From Neoconidiobolus thromboides FSU 785 (lineage: Eukaryota; Entomophthoromycota; Entomophthoromycetes; Entomophthorales; Neoconidiobolaceae): 64,000 bases of DNA. Of the stretch, positions 23,436 to 35,855 are shown in pieces. Location: positions 18,984-82,983 of the forward strand of contig MU626349.1 of the NCBI GenBank assembly GCA_025603075.1, written 5' to 3'. Under the pieces are notes generated by a model. It worked only from the letters and a program-made list of their open reading frames with translations. It was not told where the DNA came from and did no database searches. Positions within the stretch are counted from its first letter, which is position 1, and each line of letters opens with the position of its first letter. Both the position numbers and the translations under genes were made by a program.

Positions 23436-24936
23436 ATGGGAACTCGAACAAAGTTTAGGGGATTAAGTAGCTTTGATGCTTATGCTAAAACATTAGATGA
23501 TTTTCGTATAAAGACAAGTACTGGTGGTACAGGTAAGTGATTATTAGTTTAAAATAAAAATAAAAAGTTAAAATACTAATCAATATCTCCAGTTACTTTA
23601 TTATCCTTTGGTATTATTGTGCTTTTATCATTATATGAGTTTATTGACTATAATACACTTACTTGGAAATGGGAGTTATCTGTAGATAAATCTCGTACAA
23701 AAACATTACCCATTCATTTTAATATTACTTTTCCAAGGGTACCTTGTTATTGTAAGTGAATAGGCTATTATTTATATTATACTAATATCTATTTTTTATA
23801 GTATTATCATTAGACTCCGTTCAAGCGAATGGGGAATATCAAACCAATCTTGAATCGAATATTTATAAAGTACGTTTAGATAAGGAGGGTAAAGAAGTAG
23901 ACAAAGAAGCTTTTGGTAATTTTTTAAATTTGTTCCTTTTTTTCTTTGGAATATTAAATTTATGTAAAAAGATATCAACTCAGATAAATCAAATTCAGAT
24001 GTACAAAAGGATGCAGTTACTAAAAAAAGAGGCCCCGATTATTGTGGTTCTTGTTATGGAGCTGGTAGTGAAAAACAGTGCTGTAATACATGTGATGAGA
24101 TTAAATCCGCTTATACTAAAAAAGGATGGGAAATGACTAAATTTGAAGATTTTGAGCAAGTAAGTTGTATAAAATTTCAATTTTAATCAAAATCTAATTT
24201 AATGATTAATTTTATTTAAGTGTGTATTTGAAGGCATTACATCTAAAATGAAACAACAACAAGGGGAAGGATGTAATATTCATGGAGAACTTAAAGTTAA
24301 AAAAATACCAGGTATATTTCATATTGCCTTAGGAGAATCTTTTAATTTTATGGGTATGCATATGCACAGTACATATGGTTCTTCAGCTTATGATTATTCA
24401 CATACTATTAATCAATTATCTTTTGGTGAATTGATTAATGATGTTAAAAATCCATTGGATGGGGAAGTTAACAAAAGAGAAATTGGTAAGAAAAACTTAT
24501 ATAAAATAATTTTATTTATTTACCTAAACATTTAAAAGGTCCAATAAAATTTCAATACTTTTTAAATGTAGTAGCTACTCATTTAAATTATTACGATGGA
24601 AGAAAAATTGAAACAAATCAATATTCAGTAACACAACATGAAGAAGATATGAGTGGAGAAGATACTGCTGGAATACCTGGTAATTTTTGATATGTTAATA
24701 CATTAAAAAGATAGAAAAAGAATATTAATTGAATTAATTTAGGTGTATTTTTTAAATTTGAAATTTCTCCTATGTTAGTAAGTGCTTATGAGACCAAAAA
24801 AACATTTACTTCATTTCTTACTTCTTTATGTGCTATTGTGGGTGGTATTTTAACTATTGCTGGTATTATTGATTCTGCTCTTTACAATGCTCAACGTTCA
24901 ATGCAAAAGAAAATGGAATTAGGGAAAGCTTCTTAA
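23436..24936 (+). CDS. ERGIC3: ERV46/ERGIC3 ER-Golgi cargo receptor
   Basis: Seven exons (23436-23532, 23593-23751, 23802-23915, 23972-24159, 24221-24485, 24539-24679, 24743-24936) encode 385 residues, against 383 in human ERGIC3. The N-terminus FDAYAKTLDDFRIKT leads into a first membrane segment (TLLSFGIIVLLSLYEFI). The lumenal domain has the cysteine cluster CGSCYGAG..QCCNTC, and a second membrane segment (FLTSLCAIVGGILTIAGII) precedes a short cytosolic tail. Erv46 forms a complex with Erv41 in COPII vesicles and retrieves ER proteins. No Erv41 gene is seen nearby. The tail QKKMELGKAS lacks an obvious classic KKxx end. Confidence 0.93.
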
Positions 24937-25314
24937 TTATAACAATAAAGTCATTTAGTAATATTTTAAGTTATTGTTATAAGTTATTAAATTAGACATG
25001 ATTATTGAATTTATTATCTATTATTATTATTTTCATTATTTTTTATCATTTTTTATATTATAATATCATTATCATAATAAAATAACGTTTAGCATTAATG
25101 ATAGTATGCAAAATAAAAAAGATTTATATTAAATTATAAAACATAATTTAATAAGTTTAATATATTAAAATAGCAACTTTTTTAGAATTTTGTGTATTTA
25201 CTTAAATTCAAAATATATCAAATAAAATAATTATAAAAGGTATATTAATCTTAGCTTCATTTTAATATATCCTATCTACCCAATTTTTATTTTATAAATT
25301 CTCATCTCACACTA
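24937..25314. other. Convergent spacer, ERV46/eIF3m
   Basis: Two genes end toward each other here. The 378 bases are very AT-rich and hold only presumed 3' processing signals. Confidence 0.5.
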
Positions 25315-26812
25315 TTAAGAAGATTCAGTAACTGCATTTGTTTCAGTTTGTTCATTCAAAGTACGTTGATTTAAAGTGGAATTGATATTACTAGTTGCAT
25401 TATTCACAGTTTTAATCACATGCTCTAAAGAAACTTTCCAATTACTCAATTCTAAAAGTAACTTATTCCAATGATCTTGTTCAAATTGACGATAAGTAGA
25501 ACGAGTAATAGTTACACTAGCTTCTAATTGATTCAGTTTAGCTTCAATTAATCCTGCACGAATAACATCAATTATATAAATTTCAATTTCAGTTTCATAT
25601 CCTTCTAATTTTTCAATAAACATACAATCAGCCAATTTGGAATAAGCAATAGGTTGACCTAAATGTTGAGTTCCTAAAGAAGCTACAGTAAGTACTCTAA
25701 TTTTGTTCAATAAACTATCTTGATCTAATTGATGAGTGGAAACTAAATCTTGATGATTGGAGATAAATTCTTTATAACTAGCCACGTCTTTAGATAAAAA
25801 AATTTCAGCTAATTGATATAATGGACTTCCATTCAATTTTTTGATGGGTTGAGATAATAATAAGGATTCAAAGTTTAATACTTCAGGTATTTGTAAAGCT
25901 TCAACTATTCCAAGTTCTCCAATTTTTAATATTTCTTCAGTTACTTCAGTTTCGGTTTCAAAAGTATATAAGTAACATAATAAAAATTCAAATGCTTCTT
26001 TTCTATTTTTTAAAAATCGAAATAAATAAATTATCGAAATAGTAAATAAATCTCTTACCTATAATCAAAATCCTTAAGAGTGTTTGAAAGTAACAAATAA
26101 AAAGCCCTAGAACGGGTAGCATCAATACCCCATTGATGGACCCAAGTTTTAATACTTGATAAAGAAGGTGTCAAACTTTTAACAATTTTGTGTTTTGCTG
26201 ATAATTTAATTATTCCTTCAAAAGCAGTACAACGCAAAGTATTGTTCTTTTCGATGGAATTGTAAAGGATTTCTAACCTATTTAGAAATAAAAGTTTAGT
26301 TTTTTTTTAAGCATTTGTATAACGAATCTATCTACTTACATGGCTAATTTAGAATACCCATTCTCATGAGAAGATTCAATTAATGAGTTAACTACATTTT
26401 GAATTAATTCAGCTAATATACTATTATCTGCTAACTTAATTTGTGATAATAATAAATTGAAAGCAGCTACAATATCTAATAACAATAATAAAAAAAGTTA
26501 AATAATAATAATAATATCCTTACTATGAGATTCTACATTTAATAAAGTAGCGGTTTCGAAAGCAAATTTTGTATAAATTTCAGACCAATTTTCACTTGAA
26601 ATTAAACTTTTTGTAGTGGAAGTTAAGCTAATTTCACTATCTTCAGTTACTTCTTTAAGTTGGTCAATAAGTGTGGCAAACTCTAAAGCCTATAAAAATA
26701 GGTTAATAAAAGGGTAATGACGAGGGTTGGTAGTAGGACGTATATTGAAAGGCAATTATAATACCTGATCTTCTTTTGTTCCTTCTACAAATACAGTATT
26801 TAATGGATCCAT
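25315..26812 (-). CDS. EIF3M: Translation initiation factor eIF3 subunit M (PCI domain)
   Basis: Five exons (26765-26812, 26524-26689, 26340-26475, 26059-26277, 25315-26002) encode 418 residues. The middle is helical, with LYNSIEKNNTLRCTAFEGII and KTWVHQWGIDATRSRAFYLL, as in eIF3m. A C-terminal PCI domain follows, with QHLGQPIAYSKLADCMF and the hydrophobic run ETEIEIYIIDVIRAGLIEAKL, then a helical tail that ends low in complexity. The PCI text is the helix-winged-helix interface used to build the eIF3 ring. COP9 subunit CSN7 is the nearest alternative, but the overall length and middle blocks favour eIF3m. Confidence 0.85.
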
Positions 26813-27167
26813 TTTTTAACTTTTTTTTTGAATTATAAAATCAAAGTTATTTTTTTTGTTAGATTAATTTTTTTGTTAAATTAATATTATTGATAGAAAT
26901 CCAAAGGAGAATTTTATGGGATTCTTGTTAATTTAGGAACTTGAAATTTTGTTAATTATAAACTGTCATTTATTATAATCGTTAAAGTTGTTTTAGTAAA
27001 TAATAATAAAAAGGATATCAAATTAATCTTTGTTTTATATTTGTTGTTTAAAGTTTATAAATTGGTCATTCATTTCAGCTTTGAAAAATCAAACAGAGTT
27101 CTATCTAAAGTATTAATTTAAAACAATCACAATGATATTAAACTAACTATTAATTAGTAATAGAATC
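26813..27167. promoter_or_regulatory. Shared divergent promoter region, eIF3m/RBM48
   Basis: 355 bases between two divergent starts. The left end is T-rich. No discrete element is supported. Confidence 0.35.
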
Positions 27168-27825
27168 ATGGACTTAAATCCAGGTAAAAGAATCAATAGA
27201 ACCGGTTCAAGTCATTTATTAACTAACAATTCAGCTATAATTTTAAAAAGATATAAAAAGCAGGACCAACCAAAGTTAATAAGAGCATATACTATTAATG
27301 ATGAATCAAGGTAAAAATTAAAATTACTAAATTATCAAATTTAAATGACAATTTCAATAAATTAAGATATTTACTGATAACTAATGTACCAAAACTTGGA
27401 GTTGTTGAAGAACTATTAGAATTATTACAACAATATGGTAATATTATTGAGTAAGTTTTAATATTAATTGTACTTTAATTAACAATAATAGATTAATAAT
27501 TATAATGAATACTAATCAAATTACTCCCAGTTGGTGTCAACTAACTCTCCCCGATATGGAACCTTTTACTGAAATGTTTTGGTTCAAATATGAAACTTTT
27601 GAACAAGCTAGGTAAATTACTTATTTTATAGAGTTCATAACTTATTGTATATTAATGATGGTGATTATTAGATTAGCTAAAAATAAGTTAGATGATGCTA
27701 TATTTTATAGTCAGCCATTGTGGGTTAGTTATGCGCCACAATATGAAACAATAGAAGACACAAAGTTAAAATTATTAGATAGAATGGAAATGGTCAAAAG
27801 GAAAATAAAAGGAAACATAGACTAA
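27168..27825 (+). CDS. RBM48: RBM48-like RNA-binding protein
   Basis: Four exons (27168-27310, 27367-27450, 27492-27611, 27672-27825) encode 166 residues. A single RRM is preceded by KLIRAYTINDESRYLLITNVPKLGVVEELLELL and followed by FYSQPLWVSYAPQYETIEDTKLKLLDR. The paired YLLI.NVP.LGV and V.YAP.YE(T/S).E(D/E)T..KL blocks are the hallmark of RBM48. In plants and animals RBM48 works with ARMC7 in the minor (U12) spliceosome. Yeasts lack it, so its presence fits an early-branching fungus. I saw no convincing U12-type intron among those placed in this window. Confidence 0.88.
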
Positions 27826-28148
27826 GATCATGGTGTATTTATGTAGTTAAATAATAAAGTATTAATATATGTTAATTAAAGTGATTTCATATCTTATATT
27901 ATAAGTTTTGTTAAAAATATTTGACAGTCCCATTTAGTCTAATAATATTTTAAAAATATAAAGTATAAGATAAAAATTAAAAATGAATAAATAAATAAAA
28001 CTCAAATAAATTATTTTACAATTAAATATACTTTACTTCATTTAATTATTCATCTCAATAATTATATTCAGTATTAATCAATGAAAAATAAACACATATA
28101 CCATTTCTTTCACTCTCTCATTAAATAAGTTTCATTAATAAATTAGGT
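27826..28148. other. Convergent spacer, RBM48/MIS12
   Basis: 323 AT-rich bases between converging 3' ends. Nothing further seen. Confidence 0.5.
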
Positions 28149-29309
28149 TTAATTTTTATCCTCTTTACTTAATCCTAATACTTGATGAATTCTCTAGAAT
28201 AGAAGATAGAATTAATATCTAATATTAATAAATCTAATAAATCTAATATTATTTTACCTTCCAGTCCTTTCCTTTATTTATATTATTAAATTCCAATTCA
28301 ATACTAAAATTTGAAAATGGATTTTGTTTATACATTGGTAATGTTTCCGTTAATGTACTAATTAATGTCTTTTGTAAATAAAGGTCTCTTAAAGTAGGTA
28401 AGTTTTCATAATTCAGTCTTAACAATTTGGATGTTTTCTGATGTTCCGCTTTAATAATGAGAAATTCAGTTATAATTGTTTGAATTAATTCGGAGATTGG
28501 TGAATCTAATATAAGATTAAGAATGAATTTTAAAGTGTATTAATAATCGTTAATAAAATAATATTGAAATTACCTGAGTTCTTTGAAAATTCCAAATAAA
28601 TTTGATTAACTGCTGAAGCATAATAAGTTACTAAAGTTACATATTGATCAATATGATGTTGAATAATCTTTAGTTTAATATTTTTTAATTTAGCCTAATG
28701 ATAGAGTTTAATTTGTATTATTTTTTGGCTATTCTTATTATTATTATTTACCTCAACTAATTTTTTCTTTTCTTCTTCTATTTCTTTTATTAAATTTTCT
28801 TCATCTTCAGCAGTCAAATTGAAATCCAAACCCTAAAGTAATAGATAATATTAGTTAAAGTAAAAACTAATAATAGTAAAAGTAGTTAAAATTACATTGT
28901 AATGAAGCAAAGAAATAGGCTCATCTTTAGTAAAGTTAAATACAGTATCGATACAATACAATTCAAATACATCAAAAGTGGTATCAACTGCTCCTTCTAA
29001 TAGTGTATCAATTTGATTCATAGACTAAAAATAATGAATGGTATTTAATATTACTTGTTTTACTTCTCTTTTATTATTATTTTATTAAGTTTATTTTACC
29101 TCTTCAATATCTTTTGGATTTAACATAGTATCATATAATATGTTTTCAAATTTACTTAAGCATAAATACATTTTATCATTAACAGAATTAATCACTTCAT
29201 CAACAAAATGTAATGGTACAAACTCAAAAAACTCAGTTATTAATTGAGCTTTACGTTTGAGTAATTGCTCTGTTTGTATATGTTTAATTGACGTAGTTAC
29301 TGGATTCAT
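28149..29309 (-). CDS. MIS12: MIS12/MTW1 kinetochore protein
   Basis: Six exons (29100-29309, 28896-29024, 28752-28832, 28574-28694, 28258-28505, 28149-28193) encode 277 residues. The Mis12 head domain is clear: LITEFFEFVPLHFVDEVINSVND, then IEE followed by SMNQIDTLLEGAVDTTFDVFELY, which corresponds to the family's E.G...LE.LLE...D..FD.FE.Y. The rest is coiled coil, as expected for the rod of the Mis12 complex that links the inner centromere to Ndc80 and Knl1. Introns 1 to 3 are phase 0. Length agrees with fungal homologues (about 200-290). Confidence 0.9.
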
Positions 29310-29561
29310 TTATGAAATCTTTTGTCTTTATAAACTGATAAAACAGAATAAAACTTTAAAGTGTTGAATTAAAAAATCAAAATGAACAAAAAACATTTTT
29401 AAAAAAATTTAAAAGTTTTTATTAAATTTGTTTTTTTTTAAAACTTATACACTAATAATTAAATTATTTTAAACCAGAAAATAAAATTAAACTTATTAAA
29501 TTAAATATTTTCTTTTTTATCCAAATCTTATCGCATTTTATCTTTTGTCCCTGTTATACCC

Positions 29562-30476
29562 TTATATCGCTGTTAATCCATGGACTAACAATACGATTGC
29601 CACAGTAATTACAACTGTAACAAAACAAGCCAGTACTCTATTATATCCTCTCCATTGTAATTCATTTCTATCCCCAGGTTGAATTTTATAAAAAGAACCT
29701 ACATAAAATAATGGAAAAAACAAAACTCCTCCACAAAACATTTTAGCACCAAAAGGAATATTAGCTAACTGACCAATTTTTTCTTTAATACTAACATCTT
29801 GCTTCATATAGTTATTCATTTGATGGTTCTTATCATTGACATTAGTAACATCAGGATAATAAAAACCTTCTTCAACTAATACTCTTTTCTTTGGTATTTG
29901 TTGTATTTTTAATGAAGTATCTGTATCAAAATAAATACTGTTTTCTCTATTTAATTTTTCATCTTTCTTAAGTTTCAACTTATTTGGCTTTCTTAAAAAC
30001 CCTTGACTAACTTTTTCTCGAATATCTTTAGGTTTAAAAGGGACTGGAGATACCATAGATAAATTAATAAATTGATCAATAGCAACATTAATATTAGTAT
30101 TATATTCATCCGTAGATAATAAGCTTAAATTACTACTATGTTGACTAAAATCAGAAATAGAAGTATGAATCGAATTACTAAAACTATTTTTATGATTTAA
30201 TATACGTTCTTCTTTGTTAATATCCAAGAATTTATTGATAATAGTGGAACTACTGCGTATGGGTAAGGTTTGTGAGACGGATGGATTTGGCGGTAACGTT
30301 TCAATTATATAATTGGGCATATTGTTTCTACTATTACTGTTTTGTGTTATCGTATAGAATGGTTGAGATTGTAATGGATGAGTAGTTAAAGGTAAAGGTC
30401 TTTCATTTAAAGTATCATTGGAAGTTAATTCCGAATTAGTTGAATTCATATTTGGAGTAATCGTATCTACATCCAT
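29562..30476 (-). CDS. Serine/asparagine-rich protein with two C-terminal membrane segments, unknown
   Basis: A single exon of 304 residues. The first 230 residues are polar and low in complexity, with many Ser, Asn, Thr and Pro. A short motif, PFKPKDIREKVSQGFLRKP, sits near 150 and RVLVEEGFYYPDV near 200. Two hydrophobic stretches follow, CGGVLFFPLFYVGSF (about 252-266) and VLACFVTVVITVAIVLLVHG at the end, so the protein probably sits in a membrane with its long N-terminus in the cytosol. I do not recognise the family. The intact frame and ordinary codon use argue for a real gene. Confidence 0.65.
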   Translation of the reverse strand: MDVDTITPNMNSTNSELTSNDTLNERPLPLTTHPLQSQPFYTITQNSNSRNNMPNYIIETLPPNPSVSQTLPIRSSSTIINKFLDINKEERILNHKNSFSNSIHTSISDFSQHSSNLSLLSTDEYNTNINVAIDQFINLSMVSPVPFKPKDIREKVSQGFLRKPNKLKLKKDEKLNRENSIYFDTDTSLKIQQIPKKRVLVEEGFYYPDVTNVNDKNHQMNNYMKQDVSIKEKIGQLANIPFGAKMFCGGVLFFPLFYVGSFYKIQPGDRNELQWRGYNRVLACFVTVVITVAIVLLVHGLTAI

Positions 30477-31243
30477 ATATATAAAAACAGAATCGTATTA
30501 ATTAATTAAAAATTTGAATAATAAAGAAATAAAGATTGTAAGTTTTGTTATGTTTTTGTAATTGAATTTTTTAATAAGGTTAAAATTCAATTTGAAATTA
30601 TTTTGTTAACTACTCAATTCTCTTTTTTGAAATTTTCCGATTAGAGAGTTGAGATTTAAAGACATTCAAATTTTATTGGCTACCTTGAATTTTATTCTTT
30701 AATTTAATTTGTTATTTAATAAAAGTTGGTTTCAAGGGCAATTTTAATTTCAATGGAACTATTAAGCGGGTGGTAAACTTCTATTTTAAGTTGAATAGAA
30801 AGTTTATTAAAAATCTAGTTAATAAAACTAACTATTTAACTAGTATTTTATTAAATATATAAAATGATATTTTTATTAAACTAAATATAAATTGTGGTTT
30901 TCTTAATATTTTATATTATTTTTTTATTTAGTAATATAGTAGTCATCTTTAGTTAATATAATTATGAAAATAGAGACAATTAATTGTTTTTTAAATAGAT
31001 AAGGGTACACTAAGGGATGATTCTATTGAACCAATAGAAGTCCTTATATTTTTATTTGTTATTCTTATTTTCTTAATAAATTTAAAGTCAATAGAAATGG
31101 TTCACTAGAAACTTTAAAAATCATTTGCCAAATAAATTCCAGTAATTAGAATTATAACTTTGAATGATTGGTTGAATAACAAATATATTAATATAAATAT
31201 CAATTATTAAATTCAATATAAAATCAAATAAAGATTGAGTTTT
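30477..31243. promoter_or_regulatory. Divergent spacer, orphan membrane protein/TPC1
   Basis: 767 bases between divergent starts, AT-rich, with no recognised element. Confidence 0.35.
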
Positions 31244-32029
31244 ATGTTTAAGATGAGTAAAACTAAAGAATCTAATCCGAGTATCCATGCTATGTGTGGG
31301 GGTGTGGCTGGATTAATATCAAGGTAAATAGAATTATACTTATAAAAATGAAAATAAAATAATTAGTTTTTCTATTTCTATTTCTATTTCCATTTTTTAA
31401 TTTTTATCATTTCCCTTTATCTAATAGGTTTGTTATCTCACCTTTAGATGTAATAAAAATACGATTACAAGTAAACTAGTTATATTTATAAATTAACTAG
31501 AAGTTTATAACAAAGCAACTCAATTAGGTACAAAGATCTCAATCGAAACTATGGGATACTGAAAAAATAAAATTAAAACCAATAAAATATAAAGGTATTA
31601 TAGGTACATTCCAAACGATTTATAAAGAAGAAGGAATTAGAGTAAGTAAATTTAAAAAATATCCTCTTTTTTTATAATAATAATAATAATCTTTAGGCCT
31701 TTTGGAAAGGTAATTGGAGTGCATCTTACTTATATGTATTTTATGGAGCTTCCCAATTTTTCTTTTATAATAAAATAGAAACTTCAATCAATAAAGTAAG
31801 TATTATATTATCATATTATTATATTATTATTATATTATATTTAATAATTATATGATTAATTAATTAATTCTAATCATTTATCATTTAGTTATCAATACAT
31901 GATAAAAACTTAACTTATTTTCTATCTGGTTCTTCTGCTGGTTTTTTAGCAACTTTTTTAACGTATCCATTTGATTTACTAAGAACACGATTTGCTTTAC
32001 AAGTTAAAGAATCTAATAATGTAAGCTGA

Positions 32030-32072
<43 letters not shown>

Positions 32073-32698
32073 TAAAAATAATATTTACTAATATAATAAT
32101 AATATACAAATAGAATTATAAAAGTATCTATCACGCTATAAAAAAGATCTATAAATTAGAAGGCATTAAGGGTTATTATCATGGTTTAAATCCAGCTTTA
32201 CTACAAATTTTTCCGTATATGGGGTTAATGTTTTTTACTTATGAAGTATCTAATCAAAAATTAAAAGAAACAATCGTAAGTAAATAATTGTTCTATTAAT
32301 ATACTTTAACTTATTAATTGATCCTCTTTTGTAGCCCAAAGATTCTATATTTTATAATTCCAGTCATAGTATAGCTGGTTCCATAGCTGGTTTTATATCA
32401 AAAATAATTGTATTTCCAATGGATGTTTTAAGGAAGAGATTACAAGTAAGTTTAAAAAAATAGCGTTATTAATGTTATTCTTATTAATGTTTTTTTTTTC
32501 TTTTTTTAGGTAGTAATCTCAACAAAAACAAATCCAACAAATACACCAAGGAAATTAAGTAAATTAATTAAAAATATGTTACGACATGAAGGTATTACTG
32601 CTTTTTATAAAGGTTTATTACCAGGTTTATTAAAATCAATACCTACCTCGGCAGTAACTTTTGGAGTTTATGGTTTATGCTTAAAATGTTTAGAATAA
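31244..32698 (+). CDS. TPC1: Mitochondrial thiamine pyrophosphate carrier (Tpc1-like)
   Basis: Eight exons (31244-31323, 31428-31470, 31528-31641, 31697-31795, 31889-32020, 32114-32275, 32335-32445, 32510-32698) encode 309 residues, or 306 from the second ATG at 31253. Three mitochondrial carrier repeats carry the signatures SPLDVIKIRLQ, YPFDLLRTRFALQ and FPMDVLRKRLQ. AFWKGNWSASYLYVFYGASQF and PYMGLMFFTYE are typical of the TPP/deoxynucleotide carrier subfamily. It would import thiamine pyrophosphate into mitochondria for pyruvate and oxoglutarate dehydrogenases. The intron at 32021-32113 contains an AAT microsatellite. Confidence 0.9.
32027..32072. repeat. AAT trinucleotide microsatellite in a TPC1 intron
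   Basis: About 14 consecutive AAT/ATA units inside the fifth TPC1 intron. Confidence 0.85.
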
Positions 32699-32775
32699 AA
32701 TAATATAATAATATAATAATATAATAATATAATAATATAATAATATAATAATATAATAATATAATAATATAATAA
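32699..32775. repeat. 8-bp minisatellite after TPC1
   Basis: About nine tandem copies of TAATATAA begin immediately after the TPC1 stop codon. They occupy the space where 3' end signals would be, between converging genes. Confidence 0.85.
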
Positions 32776-32819
32776 ACAAAGTAATATTTAAAATTCCATT
32801 AACAATTTATTTACTTTTA

Positions 32820-34841
32820 TTAATAAAGTTTCATTGAAGCTTCAAAGATTTTAGATAATACTTCTTCTTCTACAGTAATTGGAGCTAATTTAGTTACCCT
32901 GTGTTGAGGTAAAGTACCTTTTACTAATTCTTGAATATTAGATGAATTATAACCTAATTCATTTAATCCATTGGGTACTTTTAAATCATTTAAAAATTTT
33001 CTTAGACCTTCACCTAATGCTTTACCAGCATCGTCGGATTTTACAGTGTCTATATTGATACCTATTAATAATTAATATTAGTTAATATTAATATTATAAA
33101 ATAAAAATTAATTAATTTAAAATTGTTGAACTTACCAAATGCTTTAGCAGCAATCAAATGTCTTTCTGGGTTGGAATCAGCAGTGAATTCAAATACTGAA
33201 GGAGAAGTAATGGCTACAGAAATACCATGAGGCTAAATAAATTAAAATTTAAAAAAAATATTTTAATAATTAATTAATTAATTAATTAAATCGTACAATA
33301 ATAGGTTTTCCAGCCATTTCGTATTGAGGATGTAAATATTTTTTATTTAATCCAGAAATTGGGTAAGACATACTATAATAAAATAAATAAATAATAAATA
33401 ATAACTAAAACATTAATAATTTAATTACCCATGGCATAAATGAACTCCAGCATTACCAAAACCAATACCTAAAATAATAATAATTAATTTAATAATTAAT
33501 TTAATAATTAATTTAATAATTAAATTTACCAGCATAAGTAGCTGCTAATAACATATTTTCACTAGCTTCAATATCACTAGGATCTTTAAAAGCTCTTGGT
33601 AAATATTTAATACACATTTGTAATGCTTTCAATGACCTAAAATAAATATAAATGTTATTATCATTTCTATTCATTTATCATTCATTATCCAATTAAACAT
33701 TATTTTACCAAATATCTGAAATTGGATTAGCTCCTTGATAAGCTGGTCTTTCAATTGGATTCTTAGGTCTTGGACTACGTTGATTATAAGGTATAGCAGT
33801 ATATGATTCTAGAGAATGGCATAATACATCTAAACCTGAGGCTGCTATTACATTTGCAGGCATACTACGAGTATTCAATGGATCTACAATACCTAATAAC
33901 GGCTTTAAATTACGATGAGCAATACCAGTCTTAGTTTGTAATGGAGTATAATCAAAAATAGCTGTTCCAGTTGTTTCACTTCCAGTACCAGCGGTAGTTG
34001 GGACTATAATAATGGAATTAATAAAATGAACAGGTTACTTATTTATTTGTTATTCTTATTATAAATAGATAAATAAACATACCAGCAATCAATGGCTTTA
34101 AAGTCCTTGTAATTGGTAAACCTTTTCCGATAGGTGTATTAACAAAATCTAATAAATCAGCATCAGGATAACAAGAATATAAATTAGCTGCTTTAGCAGT
34201 ATCAATAACAGATCCACCACCAACAGCAATAAAAAGATCTGGTTGATTCTGTTTAGCAAAATCAATTGCTTTTTGGAAACTTTTGTTTAAAAATAAGGGT
34301 AATCTTAGTTTAATGATTTTACAACAGTGGTGAATTATAATTATTACCTTTTATCTGTTGGTTCAATAGTAACTTGATTGAATAAAACATAATTCACATT
34401 ATTTTCTTCTAAGGATTTGATAACATTTTTAACTGGACTTAATTCACTTAACTAAATAAAGTGAAACACTATTAATAAATCTTGATTGCAAAAAAACTAT
34501 AAAACCTCCTTACATTAGCATCAGTTACCACAGCTACTTTTTTAGCTCCTAAATTAATCGCATCAAAGCCAACTTCTCTAAAATAAGACTTGTTAATATC
34601 CAAAAAATACAATTCTTTAAATTCATTTTTCTTACTTAGTTACTCCAAGACCATATCGAATATTAGAACTAGCCATTTCAAAAGCATATTCTTTCTCTAC
34701 TGGTTTAGTGGTAGCTAATCGATTTACGGTGTTTCTAATAGTACCCCCATGACATGGACATCCACCTGAACCATGAATTACACAAGTCATGACTTTACGT
34801 ACAATTTGACTGGGTTTTGCAACTGCTTTGATAATACTCAT
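32820..34841 (-). CDS. ADHFE1: Hydroxyacid-oxoacid transhydrogenase (iron-type alcohol dehydrogenase)
   Basis: Ten exons (34636-34841, 34514-34577, 34348-34451, 34083-34279, 33709-34003, 33530-33636, 33429-33468, 33297-33372, 33136-33232, 32820-33061) encode 475 residues; human ADHFE1 has 467. The enzyme couples 4-hydroxybutyrate oxidation to 2-oxoglutarate reduction in mitochondria. Seen are the NAD-binding [32 protein letters not shown] and the iron-site region with [16 protein letters not shown] and [18 protein letters not shown]. The C-terminus matches the family ([21 protein letters not shown]). The N-terminus holds a [14 protein letters not shown] stretch. One donor (GTACG at 33296) is unusual but restores the conserved [12 protein letters not shown]. 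Confidence 0.93.
33481..33522. repeat. 12-bp tandem repeat in an ADHFE1 intron
   Basis: Three and a half copies of AATAATTAATTT lie inside the intron between exons 6 and 7 of ADHFE1. Confidence 0.75.
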
Positions 34842-35770
34842 GTTTGATTCTTTTTAATTCTTTTTTTGTTTCAGATATTCAATAGAATTTTTAAGGTGAA
34901 TTGTTGCCTTTTTATAGCTTAATGAAAAATGTATTTTTTAAATAAATAAATTCAATTCAAGTTCAAAAGATGAACAACCTTTTTATTCTCATTATTATTT
35001 TTAATAAAAATTGATTACTTTTACTTTGCTATTTGCTTAAATAGGAACAATTGAATATTTTAAATGACGTAGCTTAATGTTAATCTTTGTTCGACTATAA
35101 TTGGAAGGCAGGATTCCAAATGAAGCTGACTTCAAAAACTAGATTTTCTCGAAAATAAATTGTTTGGGTTTTTTTAGTAAAGGAGTGGGAATATTATTTG
35201 AAGTAACAATATTATTTGAAGTCAGTTACATGTTATCATTGTAATAATATGCTGCTTTTTAAGGTGCTCTGAAATGTGATATAGTATAGGTTTAGGCTTT
35301 ATTATAAGTTTATAATAATAATTGAATGCTTTTGAAACTTAATTGAAAATAAAAAAGTTGACTTTTTAGTTCAAAAAGTTTTAAAATTTTAAATAGCTAT
35401 TTAGTCATATTTAAGTTATACTTTATTGTCTTTATGGAAATAATATCATTATTAAATATTATTTAGTAAAAATCAATAATTTAATATATATATATATAAT
35501 ATAATAATATTTTACTAATTATATTATAATTTTCTTATTTTCTAACATTTAGTAGCATTTAATTTAATTTATTAACCAGAAGTATTTTTCATGAGAACTG
35601 AGTAATATTGATGAATGCGACTAGCATTTTATCATATATATACAGCATATAGTTAACTTGTAGTGCTTCTTCTATTTTTATAAAACTTCAATAACTTAGA
35701 TTTTGTTTCAATAATTAACTAGATATTTTAAAATATGAAGTGTTTTATACTAAATAATATTATTCTAAAT
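34842..35770. other. Intergenic, ADHFE1 upstream region
   Basis: Start of a 3.6-kb gene-poor island. The first few hundred bases must hold the ADHFE1 promoter. A short AT dinucleotide run lies at about 35484-35497. No gene seen. Confidence 0.5.
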
Positions 35771-35841
35771 ACATTTTTTAAGCGCTATTTGAGCAGAAAA
35801 TTTGTTAGTAAAATCCTTAAACATAAAAATACACCTCTATA
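35771..35841 (+). mobile_element. MITE copy 4, 5'-truncated
   Basis: Only the right two thirds of the element remain, from the CATTTTTTAAGCGCTATTTGA core to an altered end ACACCTCTATA. It faces copy 5 across 14 bases, so this is a second inverted pair. Confidence 0.7.
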
Positions 35842-35855
35842 TAGATTAAAATAGG

